A stretch of 64,000 bases of DNA from Perognathus longimembris pacificus (GCF_023159225.1 NC_063168.1:60243398-60307397), one strand, 5' to 3'; counted from the first letter of the stretch, positions 43,876-56,839 are shown. Program-made: numbers and translations. The notes: generated from the sequence alone by a model not told the origin.

Positions 43876-44112
43876 GAGCCAGGCACTGGTGGTTCATGAC
43901 TGTAATCTTAGCTACTTAGGAGACTGAAATTTGAGGATCACAGTTTGAAGTCAGCCCAGGCAGAAAAGTCCACGAGACTCTTGTTTCCAGTTAACCACTT
44001 CAAAAGTGGAAGTGGCAATGTGGTTCAAAGTGCTAGAGTGCTAACCTTGAGTAGAAAAGCTCAGGGATAGCGCCCAAGCTGAGTTCAAGTCCATGACCGC
44101 CCACCCCCCCAC
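43876..44112 (+). repeat. 7SL-left + Geo-right composite SINE inserted in an L1
   Basis: 7SL arm (gccaggcactggtggttc ... tagctacttaggag) and Geo arm (gtggaagtggcaatgtgg ... gagttcaagtccatgac). Perfect 12-bp TSD AAAATTATGAAT at 43864-43875 and 44113-44124. This defines the composite as one mobile unit. Confidence 0.92.
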
Positions 44113-44345
44113 AAAATTATGAATATTACCTTCTACCAAATGTAATTTTTGCTATTTCTATTAAGATGATAATACGACGTTTCACCTTTATTAATGTAGT
44201 TAAGTACACTGATTTTGAAATGTTAAACCAATCTCATATTCCAGAGGCATAGTCCACTTGGTTGTGATATATTTATTATCTTTAAAAAATAATTAATTTT
44301 ACATGCTAAATCTATGTTCATTCATAAAGATAATGGTTTGTAAAT
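44113..44345 (-). mobile_element. Old L1 ORF2, minus orientation, part 2
   Basis: Continues the interrupted L1 (attaagatgataatacgacg ... gaaatgttaaaccaatctcat ... cacttggttgtgatata). Confidence 0.85.
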
Positions 44346-44490
44346 TTCTATTCTCCTTTCTTTACTCTCTGTCCTTCTCTGATATGTCATGCAAATGAAG
44401 CAGAAAACACTTTGAACTCTGAGCCAGTAATATCTAAGTGTCACTTATCAACATTGGTTGACCCAATGTTTTATTTCATTTTAAATCAAG

Positions 44491-44730
44491 GCAGGGCTAG
44501 GCACCCATGGCTCACACTCATAATCCTAGCTATTCAGAGGCTGAAATTTGGTTATCTTGTTTCAAAATCAACCTAGGCAGGGAAGTCAGTGAAACTTTTA
44601 TCTCCAACTAACCACCAAAAAGGTAGAAGTGAAGTTGTGTCCCAAGTAGAGTGCCAAACTTGAGAAGAAAAAAAAAAGGCTAAAAGACAGCACTTAGGCC
44701 CTGGATTCAAGCCCCAGCAGCAAAACAAAA
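44491..44730 (+). repeat. 7SL-left + Geo-right composite SINE
   Basis: 7SL arm (gctaggcacccatggctc ... aatcctagctattcag), linker, Geo arm (gtagaagtgaagttgtg ... ggattcaagccccagcag). A g-rich patch follows. Confidence 0.82.
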
Positions 44731-46423
44731 GAGAGGGGGGGGGTGGGAGATTGGATGGATGGAAAGATAATGTTTCAATATTTTTAGGGCTAGAAAATAA
44801 AAATTTATGATAGGTTTTGATCTAATATAAAAATAATTTCACTTTCCCATCTTTATACCATATATGAAATTAAAAACTCAATGTATAAAGGTAGTATAGC
44901 AAGGAATCAGGAAAATAAAATTATCATCATGGTAAAAGAAGAAAAGGGTATCCAATTTTCATGGTAAGAAACAAGTCCAGGAAATTAAGTAATTTGCTCA
45001 AGATTATACTAACAATAAAATGGCAAATCTTGAACTTGGCTCCTTGTCCTCTAATTCCAGAGAACAAAATAGCTACTTGGTCATGGGATCTTTGATCAAT
45101 TATACATATTGATCCACACATATGTCCAGAGATAAATTATAAGACATTCATAGCTCAAAGCACAGAGATCTTACAGAAATAAAATGGCCTTGGAGTGACT
45201 CTGAGCTAGAAGTATACCTATCTATTTCAAGTCCAAAATTAAATATTCTGACAGATGATAGAACTACAAGAAAGACAACAGGACATGAAAACAACAGCAG
45301 AATAGAACCTTCAAGAGGTAATTTACTTTTCTCACGGACCTAAGTCTTTTGTACCCAATATGAGCACTCTGTCATTTGGCCATCTCTTGATTACTACCCT
45401 TACACTCATGTATTAGGAGTTAAGATGTTATCCTGCAATGCCGATTAACAAAGACAGGTAAAAATTATTCTACAATTATCTGAACTCCAGAGATGGAAAT
45501 ATCCTGGCTAATGTTTCTATGTATAGCTCTGCCATATCAACTAAGGAATGAATACATTGTTAGAACCCCAAATTTCAAGAAGAATGTTAATATAAATACA
45601 CATGCATACACACACACGTACACGGAACAACAAACATTAATATCACTGAAAGCAACTGTGGTGAATAAGATTTTTAACAGTACTTACCTTGACTATACCA
45701 TCCCAAATGAGATCCAAGTGGTCATTAGATAATAAGTAGTGTATCAAGCTTCCTGGCTTAAAAGATTTAAAGTTAGAGGACCTCAAATGAAGTCTCTACT
45801 GTGCTCATACTAGTTTATGAGCTAGATAAATTACCTAAGGTATATAAAATACATTTTTTCATCTGTAAAGTGACAATAATAAAAATAACTATTTTTTCTC
45901 ATCATAACATTATCGTAACTTCAAAAGCAATTATGTCATCATCTACTGTAATACCTTGGAATCTATAACGATCTCTAGATTAAAATACAATTATAAATAA
46001 AAAAATTTTAAATTCAGCCCTAAAACTGAATTTTAAACCACTTGGTATTATCAGAGAATTTGTTAAACTTCCTCTGAAGCCCCTCTGAAGCATCTAGGAC
46101 ATTACCTAGTAGATAAAAGGAAACCACACCATTCTTGTTCAATGGAGAAATGAAATCTAGCTTATAGTGATTTGTGCTTTAGTGTCAGGATATCTGTACT
46201 TTCTCCTAAGGTTTGACTTTTGAAGTTTCTTTCTAGGTACAATACCTGAAGATGTTATCACACTCATTATGGATCCCTGAAAGCAATAGAAATTCAACGT
46301 AAGGTCACAAGAATGAGGAAGAGGTCATACCTCACTAACTCACCATCACCTGGGGCTGTCAGAATGCTGAAAGACAAGGAATAAAACTGGGAGAAAGCAA
46401 GGGAAAGGGTGGCATTGTCCAAC
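44731..46423. other. Unmarked intron
   Basis: 1.7 kb, nothing assigned. Confidence 0.4.
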
Positions 46424-46438
46424 AAGAAATGTACTCTT

Positions 46439-46663
46439 AAAAAAAAAAAAAAAGAGGGGCTGGGAATATGGCCTAGTGGCAAGAGTGCTCGCCTCGTATA
46501 CATGAAGCCCTGGGTTCGATTCCCCAGCACCACATATACAGAAAATGGCCACAAGTGGCGCTGTGGCTCAAGTGGCAGAGTGCTAGCCTTGAGCAAAAAG
46601 AAGCCAGGGAACAGTGCTCAGGCCCTGGGTTCAAGGCCCACGACTGGCAAGAAAAAAAAAAAA
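46439..46663 (+). repeat. IDL-Geo SINE with an extra 5' A-run
   Basis: The dimer begins at 46456 and ends in poly(A). TSD AAGAAATGTACTCTT is at 46424-46438 and 46664-46678 (perfect). Fifteen A residues plus GA (46439-46455) sit between the left TSD and the SINE 5' end, so the insertion carries A-runs at both ends. Confidence 0.93.
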
Positions 46664-46678
46664 AAGAAATGTACTCTT

Positions 46679-47954
46679 TACCCGACTTATTTAACTGTAA
46701 CCTCTCTGTCCATCATTTTAAGTCAAGGAATAAAGTTCAATGGTTCTGAATTGCAGCTACACAGAAGTAGTTTTGCTGTGCAAAACTACACCAGAGAGTA
46801 ACTACAGAGAATGATTACATATTGTAGACTTCAAAACTAGAAGGAATGATTTTTGAATGTTTTTATCGCCATAAAGAAGTCATAATTGTTTAAAGACACT
46901 GATATATTTACCCTGATTTAAACACACACAATGAAGACATGTATCAAAATCTAATGGGATGTCCCAGTAATACATAGAATCTTTGTTTATAATGTATCTG
47001 TTTATAAGGCAAATCTTAACAAATCAAGGATTATGTAATAATGCCATGACCATTTGACAGTCTTTGTCCCTCTTAATAAAACAGAGAAAAAAAATTCCTG
47101 AATATTCTATATTCATATTCTCTTTTGAAAGTTACTGGGCCAGTCACTCTTCCAAAATATCTGGATTTCACAGGAAAATAAAAGATCTCTCTCACACTTA
47201 CACACATACACACACACAGGTGAGCATGGCCATTAGTGACTATAGAATCCCCACAAGATAAATACTGAGATAACAATGGGCACAGAGATTATTTTTCCAG
47301 GTTGACCCTTAAGATCCAAAGGGCTCCTTAGGAATAAGCATATGGTTCTTTACAGCAAAGTCTTGAAACCTTAGCACTTCATAGGAAACTACCCAGAGAG
47401 CTTTATAAAGTACAGCTGCTGGGTCCTGTCCCCAGAGATGGAGGTTTAATTAGTATGGGATGCAAACTCAACTGGGAGTTACTAAAGTTCTTCACATATG
47501 GCCAAGGTTAAACACTGTTGGCTTACAGTGCCACAGAATTTCCTGGGAATTAAATTACCAACCTGTCCTACAAGAGTTCCCCACTTGAGACACAGAATAA
47601 CTGCAAAAACCCAAGGGCCACCTTCAAGTACTCCTTGCACCTTGCAGCTGCAGAGCAGTTCCACTTTAAGCCCCAAGGATAGATAGAGGGCTATCTTAAA
47701 ATGCATGATGAGGATACTATGAATTTTAAGACCATCACAGGAGTCCTACGAAGAACTATGGCAAGTGTCAGCTGAGTATTTAGGATTACAGATGAGAACA
47801 AGCTAGATGAAAACAAACAGGTAAAAGAATCTTTCACATACTAGTGATGAATTACAGATATATGTCTTTTTTCTGAGAATTCTCAGTATTTTCACTCAGA
47901 AAAACAACTAATTGTAGAAAAGTTTAAAAATACAAATAGGAAACACTGCCCACA
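46679..47954. other. Unmarked intron
   Basis: Nothing assigned apart from a short CA run near 47200. Confidence 0.4.
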
Positions 47955-48066
47955 ACTATACATATATATTATGTATACACACATACATAATATACATATA
48001 TATGCATACACATATATGTATGTATATACATATATGTATATATGTATGTGTGTATATAAGATATAC
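47955..48066. repeat. (TA/TG/CA)n alternating purine-pyrimidine tract
   Basis: About 110 bp of tata/tatg/cata units, potentially Z-DNA or cruciform forming. Confidence 0.85.
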
Positions 48067-50231
48067 TTTCTTCCTCTATGTATATAAAGAAAATTCACAG
48101 TTTGCATTGTACATTATTTCCTATAAGTTATTTTTCCATTAACGACATGCTGTGATGGAGACAAGCAGTTAAGATGACAGATTACAACTACAAGAATTTT
48201 GTGGATGAAAAGCAAATGCCCCAACAGGCAAGATAAAGGTACCACATTCTGTGGAAACTGAGGCTGGGGCAGGACTGGCAAGTCTCTATAAACTTGCAAA
48301 AGGATGAGAATGGCTTCCCATGTCTCCCAGTCCCAGAGACTTCATATTCTAATAGCTTCAGCCTTCAGCAATTTACCAGAGTTTCTACAAAGCATCCAGC
48401 AACTTCTACTTTAGGTGAACAAATACTTGTTTTGGTTATGACTTAAGGCCTGTGTTTCCGTCGAGATTTGGGGATGCCCCCATCCCCCTCTTTTTCTGTG
48501 ACCTTTGTTCTCTGATGAGTTCATGAAAACTGGTCTGTTCAGCTTTTCTTTTGTAATAAACATGCAGCTTATGGCATTCCAGCTCCTTCCATCCTGGAGC
48601 TAAAATCAGGAACTCATTCCTAGGATGCAAGCAGTCAGGGTCTTATACCCCACCCCCAACCCAGGCAGAAGACAAGAAATTTATTTTCTAGAAAAATCTA
48701 AAATTCCTCCAGAAAAAGACATCCTGGGTCTATCACCTGAGGATCTCCCAGTAACGAAGACAGCTCTCTACTGGGTCTGCTCACAGCTAAGCATCAGTTA
48801 ACAAACTACATCTCTGCTAATGTAGATTTAACCTGGTATTAAAATTATTTCTGCTTCCTTAGAACAAAAATGGGCCAGGAGGTTCCCAAAGGTATAGAGG
48901 CAGATGAAAGGAAAACTGAAAGAAGATAATTATTTCTTTTCTTCCTATATTAAAAGTGAGTATGCTAGTTAATGCTACAGGTATTTTGAAGACAAGCAAT
49001 CCAAGAAATACCCTGAAATCAGGAAGACAGACTGGAGAATTATAGAGGCATTTTCTTGCTTAACAACTTTTGCAATTATTAACTTGAAGGAAAGGAAAAA
49101 GTGCAACTTAAGTAAGTTATTATTTTGTTATTTGTCTTAGTGAAGTTTTACAGCAGTGAAGCAACAGGATTAAAGAGCTAGGAAAAGACATGAAGGTCTC
49201 TGAAAATATGTTTGAACATACTCCTTGCTTGAGGCAAGAGAATATTTCAATCAGCCTACAAAAGTAACTATATGCCACAGCACAGTTAATTAAAAATAAC
49301 TTTAAACTTTGTGACATGAACTAAACAATCATTTATACATAAACTGGTCCATCTGTAAAGTAAAACTTAAATATTTCCCCAAGATGAAGCCATGTTGATT
49401 TTGGTGGTCTTCATTAACTCACTGCAGCTAATAATCTAATAAGAAAACAAAGCTATTTTAATTGAAAAGAAAAACCTGGTTCTATCAACTCAAAAGAGTA
49501 TTATTTGTTTTTGAAAGCCCAAGGCAAACCTTCTGTGTACTTGGGCACTGTGGAAATATGTTAGTACACTGGGTCATATACAAGCCAGCATATTCTTGGC
49601 TATGAGCTTTTCACAGACATATTCAATATCCTCACTTCTATTTGTCTAAGATCTAAATCCTATTTTTTATGCACTTGGGCATATCCTGACTATAATTTAC
49701 AGATGGACAAGTTCATGTGAAAATTGACTAATTAAAATATATTGATCATAAAATATGTACTGTTATCATTTTTATCTTAACACATCCTAAAACTAATCTT
49801 AGCTGAAAACGTATAAGTATGTATCCCTGTGCAGCAAAAGACAAGAATATAATTCAGTGAAACCTTTACAAAATGTCAGATTAATTACATTTTTTCAGTG
49901 CAGATGGATTTAAGGAAATCATCTCTGAAAACAGTACTTCATTTAAAGTAAAATAAAGACAAAATCTTCTGTGATAAGTCAATGTGTAGGAGATGCCAAA
50001 ATATTAAAGCTGCCATATATTAAAGATGCTCTGACATGAATTTCTGAAATAAACACAAGTTTGTGACGATGCTGAAGCAATGTCCTGGATACATTTAAGT
50101 TTTTGTGAGTAGCACATAAGAAGAAATCTATGACATGATCCCCTAAGAAATATCTGAATTGGGTGGGGCTAAAAAAAATCTAAGTGTAGGAAGGCCATTA
50201 ACATGTAAATCAAATAATATGTTAAACATTC
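48067..50231. other. Unmarked intron
   Basis: 2.1 kb, nothing assigned. Confidence 0.4.
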
Positions 50232-50290
50232 CTTCATTTAACAAGCATTTACTGAGTACCTACAATGGATAAGTATTCAAACACATCTGT
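50232..50290 (-). repeat. L2 3'-end fragment
   Basis: Pattern ttcatttaacaagcatttac ... tgagtacctacaatgg. Confidence 0.5.
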
Positions 50291-51570
50291 CTGTAACTGA
50301 AACTCAAGTTAGTATAAGGTGATCACATAGACAAATGTTACCTCTTTCTCAACACAGGTCAGCATGACATTTCTCTAAAATGACTTTTTTATGAGGTTTT
50401 GAAATTCAGTGCTCTAAAAGTCAGATGCATAAATCACTTCTGAAAAATACATTTATAATGCACTGTTCATTGTGCAATGACTTCATGTTTTGGTGGACTT
50501 AAAAGATTTACTGTTACTGGAATTAAACATTAACCAAGACAAAATACTCATCTCTTTGTCCAATAAATCTTAATATCCAGCTTAAAAGAATTTTCATGTA
50601 TACATTTGCTAACATAATTCAAGTGATGTTCTATTCACTCCAAACTGAAATTTGGTATTTAAAAAATTACTTACGATATGTCTGACAAAGAAAAAGAAAT
50701 GACACTTTAGAGAACAAAAAGAGAAAGAAAAGTTGAAAAGTTTAAGATTGTATAATTGGATCGGTAATACTTTCTTTTCATTGTTCCTATTGCTGTTATC
50801 CTCCATTCTTACATGAGCTATCTTCTGTTTTTATAAAATAAGCCCAAATAAAAAAAGAAATTAGTTTCCTTTTCTTCTAATAGTACATGAAGTAAAATGA
50901 CACTGGGAATGCCTGAATACACACTATCTTTTAAAATAAATTACACAGACAAGACTGGGAAGGTGTCAAAAACAGGGACATTTAACATTACCTAGGTTTC
51001 TCTCTTTGTGTTTTTCCGCACAGATTATGCAAAAGAAAAAGCTTCTCGGGCCCTATTTTTATAGATGATAGCCCCTAAGCCACCAGCTCTGTCAGGGTCC
51101 ATGGCTTAGCCCCCTTTTTCCCTTTGGGTGCTCAGACCTGCAAGATTATTCTCCCCTAAGCAACAGAGATCAACACCAATAACACATATCAACACTGCCT
51201 CTTCAGAGAACTCCCCAAAATGAAGACATCAATGGGCACTTTCATGAAAAACATTATTTCTTCCACATCCCTCTCAGCTCCCTCAAGTCTAGAAAGAAGG
51301 AAAGGAGTTGAGTGTTAAATTCCATCCAAGTTCTACTTTAAAATACAATTCAATGTACTCACACACACAAAAAACTGATGAGCAAAGTCTTTAAGTCCAT
51401 CATGACTGACACTTACAGTTCCCACAGAGAAATAACCTATCATCCCCCATCTTAGGGAAGTCATCTTAGGAAGTGGTAGACTATTCTGGCCAAAACCACT
51501 ATTCATATCCCTAAAATGTCCTTTGCATATTAATTCACCAAATGGTCCTTCTTTCCAAGCTTGGCTCTAA
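50291..51570. other. Unmarked intron
   Basis: Nothing assigned. Confidence 0.4.
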
Positions 51571-51897
51571 TTTTTTTTTTAATTCAATTTCGTTTTTGGC
51601 AGAACTAGGATTTGAAACAGGACTTTATGCTTGACTAGGCAGGCACTCTACTGCATGAGCCATACTTTGTCTTTCCTTGTTTTTGTTCTTTTTCAAAATG
51701 ATCTTACAGTCTTCCTGGGCTGGCTTAGACTATGATTTTCCTACTTACTCTTCACATATAGCTAGGATGACTGGTGCACACTAATGTACCCAGCTTTACA
51801 TTGATTATGAAAGGGTTTCATGCTGGCTTTGAATTGAGATCTTCCCAATCTCTACCTCCCAAATAGCTAAATTACAACATGCATGAGCATTCAGCTG
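51571..51897 (-). repeat. Old trimeric SINE: 7SL-7SL-ID
   Basis: Reversed ID arm (actaggatttgaaacagg ... ggcaggcactctactgcatg), then two reversed 7SL arms (tagctaggatgactggtgc; aaatagctaaattacaacatgc). Same order as 5188 and 10588. Confidence 0.72.
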
Positions 51898-52944
51898 ATT
51901 TTCCCCTTCAAACACTCTCCAGAGACCTTTCTAGACCCATTATTCTAATGTGTTTGGTAGTTCTTACTACTTTTTTGCCTTTAGATCCTAAGTCTCTTGT
52001 ACCCAAAGTGTGAAAGTTCTGCCTGGTTGCTCTTCTGTTTGTTTCACAACAACGATCAGAGCCCTGAAGTAAGAAGGAAAACATACTGCCCATTAAGTCA
52101 CATTTAACTCCTGCATTATAAAAGGTAGCCAGGTCCTTTAAGTAACCAATTTATTTTGTGAAAACTAAGTATCAAAAAACAATCAAGTTTTCTTAAAATC
52201 AGGAAGATTTGTTGCCCTCATCAACAATTCATAGAACTGGCTAGGAAGGCTGTATGTTTTATTAGTCTCTTTCTAATATTTCGAACTATTTGCCTGATTT
52301 GAGTCAAGAAAAGGCAAGAATCAGCAGTGTTAAGGCTGAAGGCACAGAACCAACAGCTCAGGATTTCATCAACAGTGGAAAGGTGCTGAAATGTTAGATA
52401 CAAAGCAATGATGATAAAGTACAAAGAGAGCAAAAAAGTGCAAGTAGGAAGCAGAGATGGAGGTAGAACAAATCTATTAGGCTAAAAAAAATAATAAATG
52501 GATCATTGTTTAACAATAGCAAAATTGGTAGGCATGATAGTGGAGTATAGAGAGCAGATGTGACCCAGGTACTAAGACCATCTATCAACCATGAGTCATA
52601 GATATAATAGCATTGGCAATGATTATTTGAAGAGAGTGGTGCAAGGGGAAAAATAATCATGTTTTAATACTTTCATAGTGTGTCAAGAGAAGTGAGAAAA
52701 AGTGAAGCATCCATAGGAAGGGGAAGAATCAATTTCATTTAGGAGAAGAGGAGAGACCTTGGAGCAGAAAAACACGTTAAGAACAAGCAAACATGTCTCC
52801 AAATAAATGAATGCAAACATTTTTTTCTAGTCACTATTTTACTGATTATCTTAAGCAAACATAAAATCTGCTAGTAAAATACACTGAAAGCTTTAAACTA
52901 AGATACCACAAAAATAACAACCATCACTACCCCAACTATTGCTA
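51898..52944. other. Unmarked intron
   Basis: Nothing assigned. Confidence 0.4.
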
Positions 52945-53130
52945 TCATATGGGGAATTATTATAAGCTAAGCACTAAATGAAGTATTTTCCATGCATTGT
53001 ACCATTTCATTCTTGTAACCGGACTGAGATAGGCACTACATTCATTTTGGAGAAGCAACATAAGCAAAAAAAGTTTAACTTACTGAATATCAGAGCTAAT
53101 GACAAAGCTGGGACTGGATCTCAAGGGTAA
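52945..53130 (+). repeat. MIR SINE (ancient)
   Basis: Pattern attattataagctaagcac ... cattgtaccatttcattctt ... agataggcactacattc ... agctgggactggatctcaagg. Confidence 0.72.
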
Positions 53131-53629
53131 CTCAATACCTTTACTATCCTTAATCACAAACAGAATTAGATGATGCGAAGTATTCTCCCTTCCATTACAC
53201 TCTTCCATTTTGTTTTCTTTAAAACATTTCTTGTGGAACTACATGATACCAATTCTCAACCACATCAGAGCACTGCCACCCCACATCTACTCAGATCATC
53301 CTGAAAATGCACTAGTGTCCTTCTTCAATTACAACACTTTTAACTTCATACTAAAAAAAATGCAGTATGATGAAAAAACAATTGGTCTTCACTGTTAAAT
53401 TACTAGTAACTTATAGAGTTAAGTTTCCCTCACAGTAACATGCCCTAGTCACATCATGAAGTTATTACTTAGTCTCAATGATTTCTAGCTTCCAAAGAAC
53501 ACAAATAATTCCATTTGTCATTCCTAATTGATCACAAAAACAATCACAAAATGTACTATGCAATATTGTCTTAATTTTTATAATAAATAAAGAATTATTT
53601 TAAGAATTAACTACATATAAAAACATCTC
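53131..53629. other. Unmarked intron
   Basis: Nothing assigned. Confidence 0.4.
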
Positions 53630-53849
53630 TAGCTGGATGTCACTGATTCATACTTGTAATCCTAGCTACTCAGGAGGATGTGATTTGAAGACAGTCCAGG
53701 CAGGAAAGTCCACGAGACTCTTATCTCCAATTAACCACCAAAAAGCTAGAAGTGGAGCTGAAACTCAAATGGTAGAGCACCAGCCTTGAGCAAAAAAGCC
53801 AGGGGACTATACCCAGGACTTAAGGTCAAGCCCCAGTACCAGCAAATAC
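53630..53849 (+). repeat. 7SL-left + Geo-right composite SINE
   Basis: 7SL arm (ttcatacttgtaatcctagc), linker caggaaagtccacgagac, Geo arm (gctagaagtggagctg ... aggtcaagccccagtacc). Its tail runs into a CA repeat. Confidence 0.85.
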
Positions 53850-53865
53850 AACACACACAGCACAC

Positions 53866-53914
<49 letters not shown>
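53850..53914. repeat. (CA)n microsatellite
   Basis: CA repeat with two early interruptions, at a SINE tail. Confidence 0.96.
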
Positions 53915-53916
<2 letters not shown>

Positions 53917-54030
53917 CTAGAACACTTGATAAAACATTCCTCTCCCTTTGGGTAGCTATGCCATTTCTATGTCTAGCCAACAAAGCAGATTTGTTCTTCT
54001 GAAAAGCAATGAGTCTGAAGAAATTGTGAA

Positions 54031-54218
54031 GCTGGGCACCAGTGTCTCATGCCTGTAATCCTAGCTATTCAGGAGGCTGAGATCTGAGGATCATGGTTCA
54101 AAGACAGTCCAGGCAGGAAAGTCTGTGAGACTTTTATCTCCAGTAAAGTATTCAGAAAAGGCCAGAAGTGGTGCTGTGGTTCAAGTGGTGGCTAGCCTTG
54201 AGTGCAAGGAGGCTCAAA
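54031..54218 (+). repeat. 7SL-left + Geo-right composite SINE, shortened Geo arm
   Basis: 7SL arm (gctgggcaccagtgtctc) and Geo arm (aggccagaagtggtgctgtgg ... ctagccttgag), the latter cut short where the purine repeat begins. Confidence 0.85.
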
Positions 54219-54403
54219 AGAGGAGAGGGGAGGGGAGGGGAGGGGAGGGAAGAAGGGAGGGAGGGAGGGAGGGAGGGAGGGAGGGAGGGAGGGAGGGAGG
54301 GAGGGAGGGAGGAAGGAAGGAAGGAAGGAAGGAAGGAAGGAAGGAAGGAAGGAAGGAAGGAAGGAAGGAAGGAAGGAAGGAAGGAAGGAAGGAAGGAAGG
54401 AAG
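54219..54403 (+). repeat. (GGGA)n / (GGAA)n polypurine microsatellite
   Basis: About 185 bp of pure purine: GGGGA-type units, then about 14 GGGA units, then about 23 GGAA units to 54403. It follows the SINE end directly. Confidence 0.97.
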
Positions 54404-56828
54404 GGCATGTCTCTTCTAATTTGACTAAAGAGTGGCTCATGGTCATTTCTGCAACCTAAATTCTTTATGGGTGATATGACAAAAAGAGTAGAAGTGGAAA
54501 TAGTATAGCACTAAAAACTGTAAGGAGCCCAATGTCAATTAGACTAGCAGAAAGGTGAGCTTTCAAGATGTACTCTAGTGTGACAACTGCTTTTAGCTGT
54601 CCTCAAATCCACAGTTCAGATACATCACATCACTCTCATCATGGGAATGGGCTGCAATGATAAGGTTCCCACTGGATACAATCAGAGTTTTCTGCATGGA
54701 GTAATTTTCCTCACAGAAAGCACCACAGATTGGAAATCAGGCAAGTGGGGCTCTAGTTTGTCTACACGAATTATTAGACAGGCTAATCTTCTAGAAGAAA
54801 AGCTGCCTCTGTTTGTCCAATCTGTCTTGATAGCCCAGGAGAAGAGGCACAAGCAGGTATTTTGCCCCAGACAGAAAACTATGTAGACCAGAAGTGGCCC
54901 CATCTGGAAGCAGCAGCTCTGTATCCAGCTTCAAAACAGGGTGACTTCCTCAATTTCCCTGCCCTCCTTTCTCCTGCTATAGGAAGATTGTTTTGTAGAC
55001 TCATTATTGCTTCACCAACTGCAAGGAAGGAAATATTTCTATGCAATAAAAATTCTTTTGGTGTTTTTTTACTCCCTTCTCATCCATGCAAAACAGGAAA
55101 GCATGACACATTGCCTTTTATGGTTACAAAAGATCCAGATGAAGGTTCTTAATGTTCTTAGTCAATTGTGCTCACAGTATTACCACAACACTTTCCTAAG
55201 TGAACACTCTCTGAAGAGGAAAAAAATGCCTTACATGCTTCTAAGCTTCTATATCCAGAGAAGACAGCCTGACCAATGCTTACTAAATCAGGTCATTGGT
55301 TAATCAAACAGGGAACTCATTGAAAGAACAAAATTAATATGGTTGCAGATAGCTACTTAAGATGAGACTCCTAAGGTAATTTTAATTGGTTTTAAAAGTA
55401 ATTTCTCTTTCAAATATGTGATAGCCTTAACAATGTGGCCTATACAGCACTGACAATGTATGGCAGCGATTTATCTCTTATAACATGATCACTTGTTTTA
55501 TTTACATGCCACTCAACAACTACCACCACAAAAGACATCTGATGTATCTCATCTCTCTGGAGAATCTATTCTTCTAAGGCAGGTGTATAGATTCTTCTGC
55601 CTTACCTAAGAAGTCTGTTCAACAGACAAATCTAGGTACTGAGACCAAATCCACCCTCTTTGTTTTTCAGTGCTCCATTGCTGTTTTTTATTTAATGTTA
55701 TACTAGTTATTAATACAATTTTGTAATTGTAATACATTTCATTAATAGTAATTAATACAATTTTTTATTGTATCATTATTTTTTTAAAAGAGTATCACAG
55801 AATTTTAAGGCAGAACCTCAGAGTTATAACTAATTCAATTCTGGAAGTGAGATAAGGTTTAAGCTCAGAGCTGTTTCTAAACTTCCCCAGAGTTCCTACT
55901 ATTAATTAAAGACAACTGTGAAAAGGGTGGCCAATTTAACAACTGAAAAACCTAATATAAAAATCTGAATTTACAAAAGATTATTTTCTAAAATGATTGG
56001 ATGAGAGACTCAAATAGTGAACTCTATTGTTTGTTAAGAATTCTCAGTGCAAACCTGTATCCAATGATTCTATAGAAATGTATCTATAGCATATAGTTAA
56101 TAATGAGCCAAGTCATAATTAATTTTAGAAACATATTTTAAGACATTGAAAAGGCTCATAGGTAAACAAAAACATTAGACATGTAAGCTGTTCAATGAAA
56201 TGTCCATGACACTGCTTCAATGAATAAAATGGAATCCACCCACCTTCACTTCAAATGAAAGGTAATGCTCACATTTACTGAGAATTACATTCTTCAATAA
56301 ATACTGTAAATCCAAACAATGTAATTAAACTCTGAATTTCCCATGAGAAGAACTATGAAGAAGGCAAAGGGCTTGGGGATCAAGGTATATTTAAATAACA
56401 GGTATGCTTTATCAACATTGAAAAAAAATGTGCTTTCTTTACTATACAGAATCAAATTAATATCAATAAAATAGGCAATCCAATACTCAAAAAACTTTTT
56501 GTTAGTGAACTATATCTCCTAATAAAGGAAGCAGAGCTTATTTTTTATCCTACCTTACTTGTACAGCAACAGAAAGAAAATGAGTTAACTCTGGCACTGG
56601 AGTCATTAAGTCCAGAAGATTTTTCTCTAGAAATCTAGGAGTCCAGGTTATTTTTCTCTTAATAACATTCTATGCCCCCTCATGCAGATAAGAAAAACAC
56701 AACACTAAATACATAAAAAGTAATCACCATTCTGAAATTTCTGTTCTGAATAAGCTCGTATACTTCATGACATTTTAAGGAATTAGTTTTCAGTGACTTC
56801 TTTTTCTCTATATAAGTTTCTCTTATAG
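54404..56828. other. Unmarked intron
   Basis: 2.4 kb. Overlapping frames of 96-98 codons at 54862-55303 have no known domain and are treated as chance. Confidence 0.4.
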
Positions 56829-56839
56829 AACTCAGACTG

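Noticed and set aside
53850..54403. CRISPR-like array
   Set aside because: Repeats are simple microsatellites without spacers, in mammalian DNA.
54192..54459. Overlapping frames of 64-99 codons on both strands
   Set aside because: They are translations of the GGGA/GGAA microsatellite.
54862..55303. Overlapping frames of about 97 codons
   Set aside because: No recognised domain, conserved splice signal or second exon; chance frames of this length are expected in 64 kb.
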